Of a stretch of DNA of 64,000 nucleotides, positions 33,139-42,752 are shown one piece after another. Below the pieces are notes generated by a model. It was not told the DNA's origin, made no database searches, and saw nothing but the letters and a program-made list of their open reading frames with translations. Origin of the DNA: an uncultured Sphingomonadaceae bacterium (GTDB taxonomy: Bacteria; Pseudomonadota; Alphaproteobacteria; Sphingomonadales; Sphingomonadaceae); assembly GCA_947501325.1 (NCBI GenBank), contig CANMVC010000001.1, positions 310,001-374,000 on the forward strand, written 5' to 3'. Position numbers and translations under genes: made by a program. How positions within the stretch are numbered: position 1 is the stretch's first letter; the number at the start of each line of letters is the position of its first letter.

Positions 33139-35457
33139 TTGAACGTCCTGTTTTCACCTTTCAATCTGAACGCCACCCGGCGAAAACTAGCAGCCTGGTT
33201 TGCCGCTTTGTTTGTCGGGTTTGCTATGATTGTTCTGGGAATTGGCGGCGATGTCGAAATACAGGTTCAGAATCTGAGATCGCAGATTCTCGAAAAGCCG
33301 GCTTCCGGTGACATCGTAATCGCAGAAATTGATGCAAAGTCACTGCATACTCTGGACAGTTGGCCTTGGCCGCGACGCTATTATGCACAAGCCATAGAAA
33401 AACTTTCTGCCGCTGGCGCGACCCAGATAAGCTTCGATATCGACTTTTCGGCACATTCCTCTGCCGTTGATGATCAAATGTTGGCGGAATCGATCGCAAA
33501 TTCAGATGCCGCCATCATCATGGCCACATTTCGTCAGACGGCAGGTGCTGGCAATGATGAGTTTATTGAAAGCTTGCCGATTCCCATTTTGAGGGAAAAT
33601 ACCTTCCTGGCTTCCGTGAACGTACACCCCGACAAGCGCGGACAACTGAACAACTATAGCTATGGTACTTTCACTGGCGGGCAAGTCCGCCCCTCATTGG
33701 CTAGTCAATTAGCGGACTCGTCGGGCAATATCGATGAGAACTTTGCAATAGATCAGTCGATTGATCCAGCAACTATTCCGCGTATCAGCTTTGCTGATAT
33801 CTTGTCGCAAGACAATCTGTCTGCAGCGGTCAAAGGTAAAAAAATACTGATCGGGGCAACCGCGATCGAATTGGGTGATCGCTATCCGATCAGTCGTTTT
33901 GGTGTCGTTCCTGGCGTTGTCATTCAGGCGATGGCCGCCGAAACACTATTGCAGTCTACCAATATGGAAAATATTGGCTCTGTGCCTGCATTGGTGATTG
34001 TTGCGATCGCTCTGTTCGGCCTGATTATCCGGCAAAATGGACTGCCGCCAATCGCCATTTGTTTCGTTTTGGGAATAGGATTATTCACCGCGCTATTATT
34101 TGCAGAATCGCAAGGCTGGTTTACCTTTTCCAATGTTCCTGCCTTGGCCTTTCTGGCCATATTTCTGATCATTGATAAGTTTTTACGGACAGATTTAGCG
34201 CTGAGTAACAGCCGCTTTTTTGACAAGACCAGCAAGTTGCCGAACGAAACAGCGTTTCAGCATTTTGTCCAGAAGATAGACGAGCCGTTTATTGCCACCG
34301 TACATCTGGCAGATTTTCATGAACTTAATGTGGTTACTGACTCGGTGTCACGGGCAGATTTATTCCAGAATATAGCAGCCCGACTACAGTATCTTGCGGC
34401 GATGGATCGCGTCTTTCATTTAGATACGGACACTCTGGCTTGGGTTCTTAAAGACGAGCATATCAAAAATATTGACGGTCATTTTGAGACGGCAATGGCC
34501 CTGTTCCATGCGCCTTTCATGGCAGGCGAAACCAAAATCAAGTTAAAGGTCACATTCGGCATTAGCGATGAATCGATCAGCGAAGCCAAGGTCGCTTCGG
34601 AACAAGCTTTAGATGTGGGTAAAAAGTGGATGTGGCACGATGATGACGTCGCCCACGCTGTTGGTCAGAAGCAAAATCTATTGGTTGAGTTGGACGAGGC
34701 CATTCAGAACGGCGATATTTCGGTAGTCTATCAGCCAAAATGGGGATTATCCGACGATAAATTAAATGGCGCAGAAGCGCTGGTTCGCTGGCACCATCCG
34801 GAAAGAGGCATGATTAGCCCTGAAATATTTATCCCCTTGCTCGAGAAAGCTGAGCAGATGGATGACCTGACACTCTACGTTTTGCAACAAGCCCTGCAAC
34901 GCCTGTCAAATTGGGATGTGCTCCAGACGGGTCTGAACTGTTCGGTCAATGTTTCAGCACAACTGTTGAGCGACAGCAAATTTGTAGAGAAGGCTATCCA
35001 ATTGGTAGATGCCTCTCCGATCAAGAACATGCAGATGATATTCGAAGTGACAGAAACTGCCACGCTTGATGATCCGGAACTATCAATTCTTGCGCTTACG
35101 CGTATCCGGGAAGCAGGGATAAAAGTTTCGATTGATGACTATGGTACGGGTCAATCCACGATGAGTTATCTTCAGCGTCTTCCCGCCGATGAAATCAAGA
35201 TTGATCAGAGCTTTGTCAAAACGATAACGACAGTTGATTCCAATCGGGTCATGGTAAAATCTGCCTTAGAAATGGCCCATGCTTTGGGATTCAAGGTTGT
35301 TGCTGAAGGCATTGAAGATCAACCGTGCTTGGATATGCTGACATCAATGGGCTGCGACGTCGGACAAGGATGGCATATTTCCAAGCCGCTCGACCCGGAT
35401 ACTTTCGAAGCAACATGGCTCGGAAATACCGCTACTGATACCAGAAAAAGCGCTTGA
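33139..35457 (+). CDS. CHASE2 - degenerate GGDEF - EAL membrane signalling protein
   Basis: A 772-residue protein starting at TTG 33139 (GGAG upstream). A TM segment (17-36), a periplasmic CHASE2 sensor (about 40-270), and three TM segments (about 285-350) are followed by a GGDEF-like domain (355-510) and an EAL domain (515-760). The cyclase signature is replaced by LDTDTLAWVL, so c-di-GMP synthesis is unlikely. The EAL domain keeps EALVRW near 545, NVSAQLL, EVTETATL, DDYGTGQST near 667, KIDQSFV, and VAEGIED, so phosphodiesterase activity is plausible. The gene follows the FecR-domain gene, suggesting c-di-GMP-linked control of a surface or secretion function. Confidence 0.9.
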   Translation: MNVLFSPFNLNATRRKLAAWFAALFVGFAMIVLGIGGDVEIQVQNLRSQILEKPASGDIVIAEIDAKSLHTLDSWPWPRRYYAQAIEKLSAAGATQISFDIDFSAHSSAVDDQMLAESIANSDAAIIMATFRQTAGAGNDEFIESLPIPILRENTFLASVNVHPDKRGQLNNYSYGTFTGGQVRPSLASQLADSSGNIDENFAIDQSIDPATIPRISFADILSQDNLSAAVKGKKILIGATAIELGDRYPISRFGVVPGVVIQAMAAETLLQSTNMENIGSVPALVIVAIALFGLIIRQNGLPPIAICFVLGIGLFTALLFAESQGWFTFSNVPALAFLAIFLIIDKFLRTDLALSNSRFFDKTSKLPNETAFQHFVQKIDEPFIATVHLADFHELNVVTDSVSRADLFQNIAARLQYLAAMDRVFHLDTDTLAWVLKDEHIKNIDGHFETAMALFHAPFMAGETKIKLKVTFGISDESISEAKVASEQALDVGKKWMWHDDDVAHAVGQKQNLLVELDEAIQNGDISVVYQPKWGLSDDKLNGAEALVRWHHPERGMISPEIFIPLLEKAEQMDDLTLYVLQQALQRLSNWDVLQTGLNCSVNVSAQLLSDSKFVEKAIQLVDASPIKNMQMIFEVTETATLDDPELSILALTRIREAGIKVSIDDYGTGQSTMSYLQRLPADEIKIDQSFVKTITTVDSNRVMVKSALEMAHALGFKVVAEGIEDQPCLDMLTSMGCDVGQGWHISKPLDPDTFEATWLGNTATDTRKSA

Positions 35458-35891
35458 GAGATTTGGGCGGGGTGACGGGATATGCATTAGTATCCCCAGT
35501 CCCGCCTCGGGAGCAAAAGCAAGGCCTGTTTCCAGTAAAATAGCTGCTCTTCTCCTCCCGAAGCAGTCCTGAAAATTCTGATTTTGGCACAGGCATATTT
35601 TCCAATAGCCTTTCCTCATAATGATGACAGTAATCAACGAGGCTTTGGACATCGCCTGACTTTTGGATCGGCACCAGAGCAGAGCCGATAATGCCAAGGA
35701 ACTTCCAGGCCAAACCGAGCTTTACAACTCTTTCAACAGCAGGTGGACGATGCAACACTGATGGCGAGCAATTATCGATTCCCAACAGTGCTAGTTCTCA
35801 CCAGTCGACCAAGCCTGTAAACTGGTTCGCAATAACTGTCGTGTGCACTTATATATCGATTAGTTAGCGACAGTCATACAGGCTATATCGA
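35458..35891. other. Gene-free stretch before the accessory cluster
   Basis: 434 bp. A 117-codon minus-strand frame (35432-35785, TTG start) overlaps the end of the CHASE2-EAL gene and has no ribosome-binding site; I do not support it. The right end (35790-35891) should hold the promoter of the M24 gene. It includes the half-sites ACTGTCG and CGACAGT about 26 bp apart (35837-35873). Confidence 0.4.
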
Positions 35892-37202
35892 ATGGACCGA
35901 AGAACTTTCATGGCAGCCAGTGCGCTTTCAGCCACGTTGGGATCGACTGCTTCTCACGCACGCATCAAGCCAATGGCACCAGTCAATACAGAGATCACAG
36001 GGATCGATCGTTCTCGCACTAGTTTCCTTATGAAAGAGGCCGGATTTGATGCGCTAGTGCTGGAAAAGGCCAATAATGTCTATTATGCGACAGGCATTCT
36101 GCCGGCGATGACCAGATTGGGTTTCGATGGCGATAGCTTTGCCATCATTCCGCGCGATCAAGCCGCGCCGATTAAATTCATAACACCGCAATTTGCCTAT
36201 TATTTCTCCTCCGCCGATGTTGATATGCCGCCTGGCGTGCAGCCAATGTTGGTTACCGGTCCTCAAGGCGACAATGCAGCAAATCCGTTTTTCTTTGCCC
36301 ATCCTGCTGGAGAACCGTTAACAGCCAAAGAGCAAAACCGTCAAAACGAAACCAAGGCCGCAGCACCCTATTTTCAATCAACACAACATGCGGCGAAATC
36401 GGCGCTCGAAGCTTTAAAACTCACTTCTGACAATGTCGGATATGATACTATTTACGCGCGCGATATCATCGAACAAGCCGTGCCCAAGGCGACAGGCCGG
36501 GAAGCGGTGGACATCATCAAACATATCCGCCTGATAAAGACGCCGCGGGAAATCGCCCTGATGAAAGCGGCATCACAGGCCAATATAGCGGCAGCCTTGA
36601 ACACGGCCAGTTCCATGCGTTCTCTGGGAAGCTTGCGCAATATCCGCAATCATTTCAACGCGGAGGTGTCACGACGAGGCAATATACCCGGCTTTCTTGT
36701 GATTAACGGATCAATCGACGAAGCCTATGATGAAGATATCGTCGAAGGCACTACCGTTTTGATTGATGGGGTTAGCTCCCGGGCAGGCTATCATGGCGAC
36801 TATGGCCGGACCGTCTTTGTCGGTGAACCGTCCCAGGCGATGATCAATAAAGTGAAGACAATAGGTCTTGCCTGGGATGAATTGCGACCCAGACTAAGGC
36901 CCGGCATGCGCTTTTCGGAAATCCGCGAAAACGGGCAGGCAATCCTGCGCAAAATGGGTAGTGGTATCCATGTTCCGTTTAATCCGCACACTGTCGGGCT
37001 CGCGCATACCGAGCAACCAATTCATGGTCTTGATGGGTTGCCATTGGACCTGCAACTGCAGCCGGGGATGATACTCAGTGTCGACTGCCCTTTGATGGAA
37101 AACGGCTCAGGTGGCACCGCCCATCTCGAAGATCTTGTCCTGATTACCGAGGATGGCAACGAGCCTATCCATGACGTTGGAAACCAGATCATTATTGCTT
37201 AA
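35892..37202 (+). CDS. Exported M24-family metallopeptidase-like protein (Xaa-Pro aminopeptidase fold)
   Basis: A 436-residue protein. The N-terminus MDRRTFMAASALSATLG resembles a short Tat-type signal with one Arg pair. A creatinase-like N-domain (40-200) precedes a pita-bread M24 domain (about 210-430). Metal-site residues are visible: two Asp in IDGVSSRAGYHGDYGRT, His in FNPHTVGLAHTEQP, Glu in VDCPLMENGSGG, and Glu in AHLEDLVLI. It may cleave an X-Pro peptide or act on a non-peptide amide. It opens the accessory cluster and is convergent with an MFS transporter gene. Confidence 0.82.
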   Translation: MDRRTFMAASALSATLGSTASHARIKPMAPVNTEITGIDRSRTSFLMKEAGFDALVLEKANNVYYATGILPAMTRLGFDGDSFAIIPRDQAAPIKFITPQFAYYFSSADVDMPPGVQPMLVTGPQGDNAANPFFFAHPAGEPLTAKEQNRQNETKAAAPYFQSTQHAAKSALEALKLTSDNVGYDTIYARDIIEQAVPKATGREAVDIIKHIRLIKTPREIALMKAASQANIAAALNTASSMRSLGSLRNIRNHFNAEVSRRGNIPGFLVINGSIDEAYDEDIVEGTTVLIDGVSSRAGYHGDYGRTVFVGEPSQAMINKVKTIGLAWDELRPRLRPGMRFSEIRENGQAILRKMGSGIHVPFNPHTVGLAHTEQPIHGLDGLPLDLQLQPGMILSVDCPLMENGSGGTAHLEDLVLITEDGNEPIHDVGNQIIIA

Positions 37203-37237
37203 GCCCTAGCGCGATAAAACGACCATGGGACAAACGG

Positions 37238-38485
37238 CTATGGCTTGTTCGACTCAAATTCCGGATAGCGCCCAAGGGTCAACAATACCAATGCTGCGAT
37301 AGGGAACAGGACACAGAAAAGCTGTAGAAGAAATTCATAAGACCCATCACGATCAAATACCGACCCGAATATCGGAGGCGCAAACGCGGCGCCTATAAAC
37401 AGGGTAATGTAAAGGGCTCCATAGATTTTTCCATATGCGGACAATCCAAAATATTTGCTGGCCATGAACGCGACAATATCAAACTCCGCTCCAGCGGCAA
37501 AACCCACGAGCAGGATTGCGACCGCAGCCTCTCCATGAGAAACGCCGCCGATTAACAGGAGACAGGCCAGTGCGGGCAAGATCAGAGCGATAGTCGCGAC
37601 CATGGGTGCCCAAAAGCGATCCAGCAGCGCGCCCATTATGATGCGTCCGCCAATGACTGCTATTCCGATCAGTCCAATCAATTTGGTACCATCTTGAACC
37701 GATATTCCGCTGATGCTTAACATGGGCAGCATGTTTGAAATCAACCCCGCCACACCAAAGGCAATGGTGAAGAAGGATGCGGCGATTACGTAGAAACGGT
37801 AATCTCTTGACGCCTGGCCAAGCGTCTTTCCTGAAACCGCAGAAATGGCGGCGGCATCCGCTGGAGATTGTGGTGCCTGTGCAGCCGCTAGCACTGGTTT
37901 TAGAAAAACCAAAGCCAATGGCAGCGGAACCAGCAACACGATTAGCCCGAAGAAGATATAGCCGCCTTGCCAACCCCATCTGTCAATCGCGAATGATGCC
38001 AGCGCTGGTCCAAAGGCAGCAAAAACCCCGCTTCCTGCAAGGACAATACCAAAGGCCAGGCCGCGATGCTGGCGGAATTGATGGCCGATGACATGGGTCC
38101 AGATAACCGGGCTTGTGCCCTGCCCCACAATAGCCATGAGGGCCCACGCGGCATAAAATGCATAGAGGTTCGATTGTCCGATGAGCCCTATCAGCGCGAG
38201 CGATGCAGCGAAGGCGATAATACTGGGAATGGCGACCCAGCGCGCGCCAAATCGATCACAATAATGACCGATGACCGGACCACATAAAGTACCAAGGATA
38301 ATGAACGTAAACGCCGATTGGAATTGTTGCATTGTCCAACCGGTGTCTTGTGTCACCGGCCCGGCAAAAATTCCCAGCGTATAAAAAGGAATCGCGGCGA
38401 CGCCGAACATCATGCCGACAAAGCATGCGATCAATACACCAGTGCCCTGACGAAATTCGGACATATGATGGCTAATACCACTCAT
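37238..38485 (-). CDS. MFS transporter (monocarboxylate-transporter-like)
   Basis: A 415-residue protein with 12 hydrophobic segments. It belongs to the oxalate/formate-monocarboxylate-like MFS group: TGWTMQQFQSAFTFIILGTLCGPVIGHYCDRFGARWV in the first half and the D-R-F loop and GFAAGAEFDIVAFMASKYFGL in the second. It resembles the MFS gene at 48953-50191 (compare GFAAGAE-(F/S)-D-(I/V)-(V/I)-A). It lies downstream of the TonB receptor and the DUF1838 gene on the same strand, so it probably moves the same substrate across the inner membrane. Confidence 0.85.
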   Translation of the reverse strand: MSGISHHMSEFRQGTGVLIACFVGMMFGVAAIPFYTLGIFAGPVTQDTGWTMQQFQSAFTFIILGTLCGPVIGHYCDRFGARWVAIPSIIAFAASLALIGLIGQSNLYAFYAAWALMAIVGQGTSPVIWTHVIGHQFRQHRGLAFGIVLAGSGVFAAFGPALASFAIDRWGWQGGYIFFGLIVLLVPLPLALVFLKPVLAAAQAPQSPADAAAISAVSGKTLGQASRDYRFYVIAASFFTIAFGVAGLISNMLPMLSISGISVQDGTKLIGLIGIAVIGGRIIMGALLDRFWAPMVATIALILPALACLLLIGGVSHGEAAVAILLVGFAAGAEFDIVAFMASKYFGLSAYGKIYGALYITLFIGAAFAPPIFGSVFDRDGSYEFLLQLFCVLFPIAALVLLTLGRYPEFESNKP

Positions 38486-38521
38486 ATCGCGCCCAAAAGC
38501 CTGACAACAGTTTTACGTCAG

Positions 38522-39553
38522 TTACTTCCCGCCTGGGAACATCGATTTTGGCGGCGAAGCGACGGGTATTTTTCCATCAGCTGGCAAAGGAGCAGGCTTT
38601 TGCTCCCGCGCATACATTTCAAGCGAGGATAGCATTGGCATTCCCCACTTCGAACTGACATCGAGATATTCAGGATAATGCTTGGCCGCATATTCAACTG
38701 CATGTTTATCCGCAAATTCAAGCGAATCTTCAGATCCGAAAAAGCATGAATAGGAACAATGTCCGGGGGTCTCGCCCATCAGCATCCATGGCAACCAAGG
38801 GGTTGTACGCATCCAAGTACCCCGGGCCGTAATGCTCGTTAGATCAGGATTCTGAACCTCATCCCACTCAAGGGCATAAAGGAAATTCTCGGTCACCTGA
38901 TTGAACTTTGATCCGCTTTCGCGTGGCCACTTATCTGGCTGCAAGGCTGCCGGATAAAAGAGATTGATCCGGGACGCTAATGAAAGGTCATTATTGCGTC
39001 GCTCCCAATCGAGCAAGAACGGCCTCTTGGGCGGTGCTACAGCGTTAAGACCACCGTAGGTCGGCGGTTGAAAATAATAATCTGTTATGGTGTGATTGAA
39101 CGCAGGATTTGCGATCGGAACCACCCGAACCTTTTCGTCAAAATAAGGATTGTGCCATTCTTCGAGAATCTCACCAGTCGCTAGATCAGTATAAAACCCT
39201 ATTTCGTTGAGCACCTTGCGGTAGCCTGGATCCTCTCCCGGGAGAGACGGAAGCAGCTTGGCAGCTGAAAAACCGGTGAACCCGACCAGATCACGAATGG
39301 CTTCCCCTGGCCTGACGCCTTGAACGATACCCTTGAACCAGCCGAACTTGGTTGATTTCATATCGGTGTTACCGTTGATCTTGGCAAAAATTTCGCGATT
39401 TCCAGCCGTGGTAGTCAGATCATAAGCTCCGCTTGAGAGGTCTCTTATGACACCGCCACCCTTTCGCACCGTTTTGGCCTTCGCCGGGCCCGCTCCGAGC
39501 GCCATAGCTGCGGCGCCGGCTGCACCAGCTGCGATAAAATTTCTGCGATCCAT
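38522..39553 (-). CDS. Tat-exported DUF1838 protein
   Basis: A 343-residue protein with a twin-Arg signal (MDRRNFIAAGAAGAAAMALG). The remainder matches DUF1838: EIFAKINGNTDMKSTKFGWFKGIVQGVRPGE, DLATGEILEEWHNPYFDEKVRVVPIANPAFNH, and a C-terminal WMRTTPWLPWMLMGETPGHCSYSC. Function is unknown. Tat export suggests folding, or cofactor binding, in the cytoplasm. It sits between the TonB receptor gene and the MFS gene with 23-nt and 36-nt gaps, implying a periplasmic step in substrate handling. Confidence 0.86.
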   Translation of the reverse strand: MDRRNFIAAGAAGAAAMALGAGPAKAKTVRKGGGVIRDLSSGAYDLTTTAGNREIFAKINGNTDMKSTKFGWFKGIVQGVRPGEAIRDLVGFTGFSAAKLLPSLPGEDPGYRKVLNEIGFYTDLATGEILEEWHNPYFDEKVRVVPIANPAFNHTITDYYFQPPTYGGLNAVAPPKRPFLLDWERRNNDLSLASRINLFYPAALQPDKWPRESGSKFNQVTENFLYALEWDEVQNPDLTSITARGTWMRTTPWLPWMLMGETPGHCSYSCFFGSEDSLEFADKHAVEYAAKHYPEYLDVSSKWGMPMLSSLEMYAREQKPAPLPADGKIPVASPPKSMFPGGK

Positions 39554-39576
39554 AGTCAGCTCCTGAATTGTGTGGC

Positions 39577-41931
39577 TTAATAATCGAAGGTCAAGGTTGC
39601 ACCCAAGCGGCGGCGATTGCCGACGGTTGGAACATAGTCAGTGAAAAACGGCGTCGCGATGAAGAAGGCGTTTGATACATATTTTTTATCAAACAGATTT
39701 TTGCCCCAAACCGAAACGGACCAATTGTCCCCGCGAACGCCCAGGCGTCCGTTGACAAGTGTTCGTGGAGCGATGGTTGTAGCATTCAGCTCGGACACAT
39801 ATTGCTTGGACTGACCAGCCACATCCAATCTGCTGAAAAATTCCATTGCGCTGGAAAGGTCCGTATTGAACGAGGCGCCGACATTCCACTGGAACTTGGA
39901 AGACCGTTGCAACTGATTGCCTCCGATATCACCATCCGCGTTACAAACCAGACCATCACCACACAGGTTTGACCGGGTGATCCGATCGGAAACCGTGCCA
40001 TCATCATATTTGGCATCAATATAGGCAAGCCCAGCATTGACTGTGAAGCCTTCGATAACCTCGAAAAGCCCATCTATCTCGATACCCTTGGATGAAGCGC
40101 CACCGACATTGGTAATGATGTTCGTGGTAAAAAACGAAGCGCCGGCAGGCGATGTCTGCAGTTGCAGACTGCTCCAGTCAATGTAGAACGCAGCCAGGTT
40201 CAGTGTGGCGCGGCCGTTCATGAAAGTATTTTTGGATCCGATTTCATATGTCCAGTTCGTATCCGGACCATAGAATCGCTCTTCGTCCGGCAAAGCCCCA
40301 TTGGAACTGTTGATTCCACCGGATTTTACTCCTCGCGCAACCGATGCATAAATTAAATTATCATCGCTTATCTTATAGTCGATGCTAGCGCGCGGTGTGA
40401 AATATTTATCTTCATAATCATAGGGACTATTGGCTGTTAAATCGGAGAGAGTTTTCTCTTCGTCGGTATATCGGCCCTCCAACTCGATCGTCAGCCGCTC
40501 GTCAAGCAGCGGTACCGATATCCGACCGAATATTGCTCTGGTATCGGTTTCCGTCAATGCGTCGACAAGCCGTACACCGTCAGGTAGCCGTGTTAGAGGA
40601 GTCAGGTCGCGAAACGGCACCAGCCCGCCCGTTCCCTGGTCAAAGTCTTCACCGTTCTGAATGAAACCGCCGATCATCATGTAAAAACCGCTATCACCTT
40701 GATATTGAAGGCGTAATTCATGTGAATCATAGTTAAAGTCGCCAACAGGATTGAAAGTAAACGAATTGCCCGTTACGCCTCCAAAGACTGTTGGAACCAG
40801 GGCGTCCCGGTCACTACCACCGGCCGAAAAAACGTCCCCTGCTGAATGGCCATATAGATAATTAGCGCTTATCTGGTCGGTCAATTCAGCCGCTACATTG
40901 ACGCGCACCAGTCTGGATTCAGAATCGAGCCCGTAAGTCCTTGGATCAATAACGAAACCCTCGGTACCGCTGGCTCCCGGTATTGGCGTGCTAGGCAATT
41001 CACCGCAAAAAAGTTGCAAGCCTGGGTTTGTAAATTGGCCACCGTCACTACAATTGAAATCACCGGCCCCTCGCGACAGGCGATATTGGGCCCGCGTTTC
41101 TGAATCAGTGTTGAAGTGATAATAATCAAAATCAACGGTCACGGCCTGAACGGGTTTCAAACTCGCCCCGACTTGCACCATGGATTTGTCATAACCGCCA
41201 ATTTTCCCGCTCGTCCCGGGATCAAGGCCGATATCAGCATCGGGGTGACTATTCTCCCAATCCCCATTAAACGTCGAATAACCGAGCGCCAGCCGCATGG
41301 ACAGCACGTCATTAACCAGAGGCGCACTTATTTTGCCTGAAATATCCAAGCCGCCATTTTCGGAAACTTCCAATTCACCGCTAGCCGAAATTTCGGTCAA
41401 ACTGCGCGTTGTCGAAATGTAATTAATGGCTCCTGCAAAGGCATTTGCGCCATAAAGAGCACTTTGCGGCCCTTTGACAATTTCAATGCGCTCAAGGTTC
41501 ATTGAACCAACATCAAACGCATATTGTCTTGGAATATAAATGCCATCGAGGAACACAGATACATTTTGTTCCAGTCCGGTAATGGCAAACTGCGTTGCAC
41601 CACGAATTGTCGGAGTACCAAACCCGCCGTTGGAATAATCTTCGAAAACCAAACCAGGTGTCTGCAAAGCGACATCTTCCAGTTCCGAAATGGACCGGCG
41701 CTGAAGTTCTTCGGCGTTAAAAGCAGTAATCGCGCCAGGAATGTCCTGAAGGCGTTCTTCGACCTTTCGAGCGGTCACAACAATCATATTGCCATCGTCG
41801 CTTGATGCGGCAGAATCGGTTGTTTGAGCCATTGCCGCGCTGGTTGGCAAAATTGCCACTGTCGTTATTGCTGTAGTTCCCAGAGCCGCAAGCACGGCTG
41901 CACTCATTTTGCTATTTTTACTCTTGGACAT
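39577..41931 (-). CDS. TonB-dependent outer-membrane receptor
   Basis: A 784-residue receptor. After a 36-residue signal region come a TonB box (NMIVVTARKVEERLQDIPGAI), plug domain (RSISELEDVALQTPGLVFED, RGATQFAITGLEQNVSVFLDGIYIPRQ, RIEIVKGPQSALYGANAFAGAIN), and a barrel ending LGATLTFDY. This is the sphingomonad catabolic type of receptor, not a siderophore type with a signalling domain. ATG 41929-41931 has GAGGGGG upstream. It heads a receptor-DUF1838-MFS unit, so it probably imports the cluster's substrate. The 269 nt upstream hold no gene I can support. Confidence 0.9.
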   Translation of the reverse strand: MSKSKNSKMSAAVLAALGTTAITTVAILPTSAAMAQTTDSAASSDDGNMIVVTARKVEERLQDIPGAITAFNAEELQRRSISELEDVALQTPGLVFEDYSNGGFGTPTIRGATQFAITGLEQNVSVFLDGIYIPRQYAFDVGSMNLERIEIVKGPQSALYGANAFAGAINYISTTRSLTEISASGELEVSENGGLDISGKISAPLVNDVLSMRLALGYSTFNGDWENSHPDADIGLDPGTSGKIGGYDKSMVQVGASLKPVQAVTVDFDYYHFNTDSETRAQYRLSRGAGDFNCSDGGQFTNPGLQLFCGELPSTPIPGASGTEGFVIDPRTYGLDSESRLVRVNVAAELTDQISANYLYGHSAGDVFSAGGSDRDALVPTVFGGVTGNSFTFNPVGDFNYDSHELRLQYQGDSGFYMMIGGFIQNGEDFDQGTGGLVPFRDLTPLTRLPDGVRLVDALTETDTRAIFGRISVPLLDERLTIELEGRYTDEEKTLSDLTANSPYDYEDKYFTPRASIDYKISDDNLIYASVARGVKSGGINSSNGALPDEERFYGPDTNWTYEIGSKNTFMNGRATLNLAAFYIDWSSLQLQTSPAGASFFTTNIITNVGGASSKGIEIDGLFEVIEGFTVNAGLAYIDAKYDDGTVSDRITRSNLCGDGLVCNADGDIGGNQLQRSSKFQWNVGASFNTDLSSAMEFFSRLDVAGQSKQYVSELNATTIAPRTLVNGRLGVRGDNWSVSVWGKNLFDKKYVSNAFFIATPFFTDYVPTVGNRRRLGATLTFDY

Positions 41932-42200
41932 CAAAATCCCCCTCGATGAAAAATTGGCCTCCCAGACCGGCGTTATTCGATTGCAAGTGTATCAAGGGAA
42001 TGATGCACAAATAGTTCTTACCAGAGAATCTCCGCTAGTTGGTTAAAAATTCATTCGATTGGATTGAGAGTGCCGATATTGGGAAATAGGTTTGTTCAAC
42101 AGATTAGGAATGGCGCCAAAAACATCCTTGCTGGCACAATGGTTAGAACCACCATTATGCCATTCCCTAACGGTTTTAAGATCAACAGCAGGCCAGCCGA

Positions 42201-42716
42201 CTAGCCTGCAGGCGGATCAAAATTATCCCAATTTTGCCAATCAGCTGTCACGAAATGCTCATCAATCAATGTCCGCATGTAACATTTGCCATCGCGAAAC
42301 CACTGCCAAGTCCTGGCCCGTTCTTTGATATCCTTGTCGACCTGAATCATTTCATAAAGATAGACGCCGGGTTCGTCCTTGCGCACCCAGTTCAAGCAGG
42401 TTGAAAGGTTGTTGTCATCCGGCTGCATCGCCGCCGCCCATCCCTTGATCAGGTCATTGTCCCACCAAATCCGGCCATCTTTGTAATTTGCAGGGAATTC
42501 GCGCGTTTCGCTTTTCCCGTCGTCCCAGAAATAATAATTGGTCTGATGATAATCCGCAGGCTTTCCGTCTTCCGGTATGCGGCAAATGAGACGCGACTTG
42601 TGCGCATCGATCAATTCTCCGGTGATTGCATCATAATAGCGGTACATGCCTTCCCAGACGCCTTCATTGGCTGCCAGCAGCGGCATATTTTGTCTGAGTA
42701 TTTCGGGTTGTGCCAT
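42201..42716 (-). CDS. Lipocalin/calycin-like protein (DUF3598-type)
   Basis: A 171-residue protein rich in beta strands and Trp. Segments such as NEGVWEGMYRYYDAITGELIDAHKSRLICRIP, YHQTNYYFWDDGKSE, and DGRIWWDNDLIKGWA suggest a calycin barrel resembling DUF3598 members. No enzyme motif is seen. An AGGAGACG Shine-Dalgarno precedes the ATG. It is the last gene of the methyltransferase A operon, 36 nt after the SnoaL-like gene. It may bind or modify a hydrophobic intermediate. Confidence 0.65.
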   Translation of the reverse strand: MAQPEILRQNMPLLAANEGVWEGMYRYYDAITGELIDAHKSRLICRIPEDGKPADYHQTNYYFWDDGKSETREFPANYKDGRIWWDNDLIKGWAAAMQPDDNNLSTCLNWVRKDEPGVYLYEMIQVDKDIKERARTWQWFRDGKCYMRTLIDEHFVTADWQNWDNFDPPAG

Positions 42717-42752
42717 GGGTCGTCTCCTATGTTGTTTGTGTGGAAAGCTGTT

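Noticed and set aside
35432-35785. 117-codon minus-strand frame between CHASE2-EAL and M24 genes
   Set aside because: TTG start without Shine-Dalgarno, overlaps the end of a clear gene, and no recognisable domain.
35837-35873. Inverted half-sites ACTGTCG / CGACAGT before the M24 gene as an operator
   Set aside because: The arms are short and about 26 bp apart, not shared with other promoters in the cluster; could be chance.
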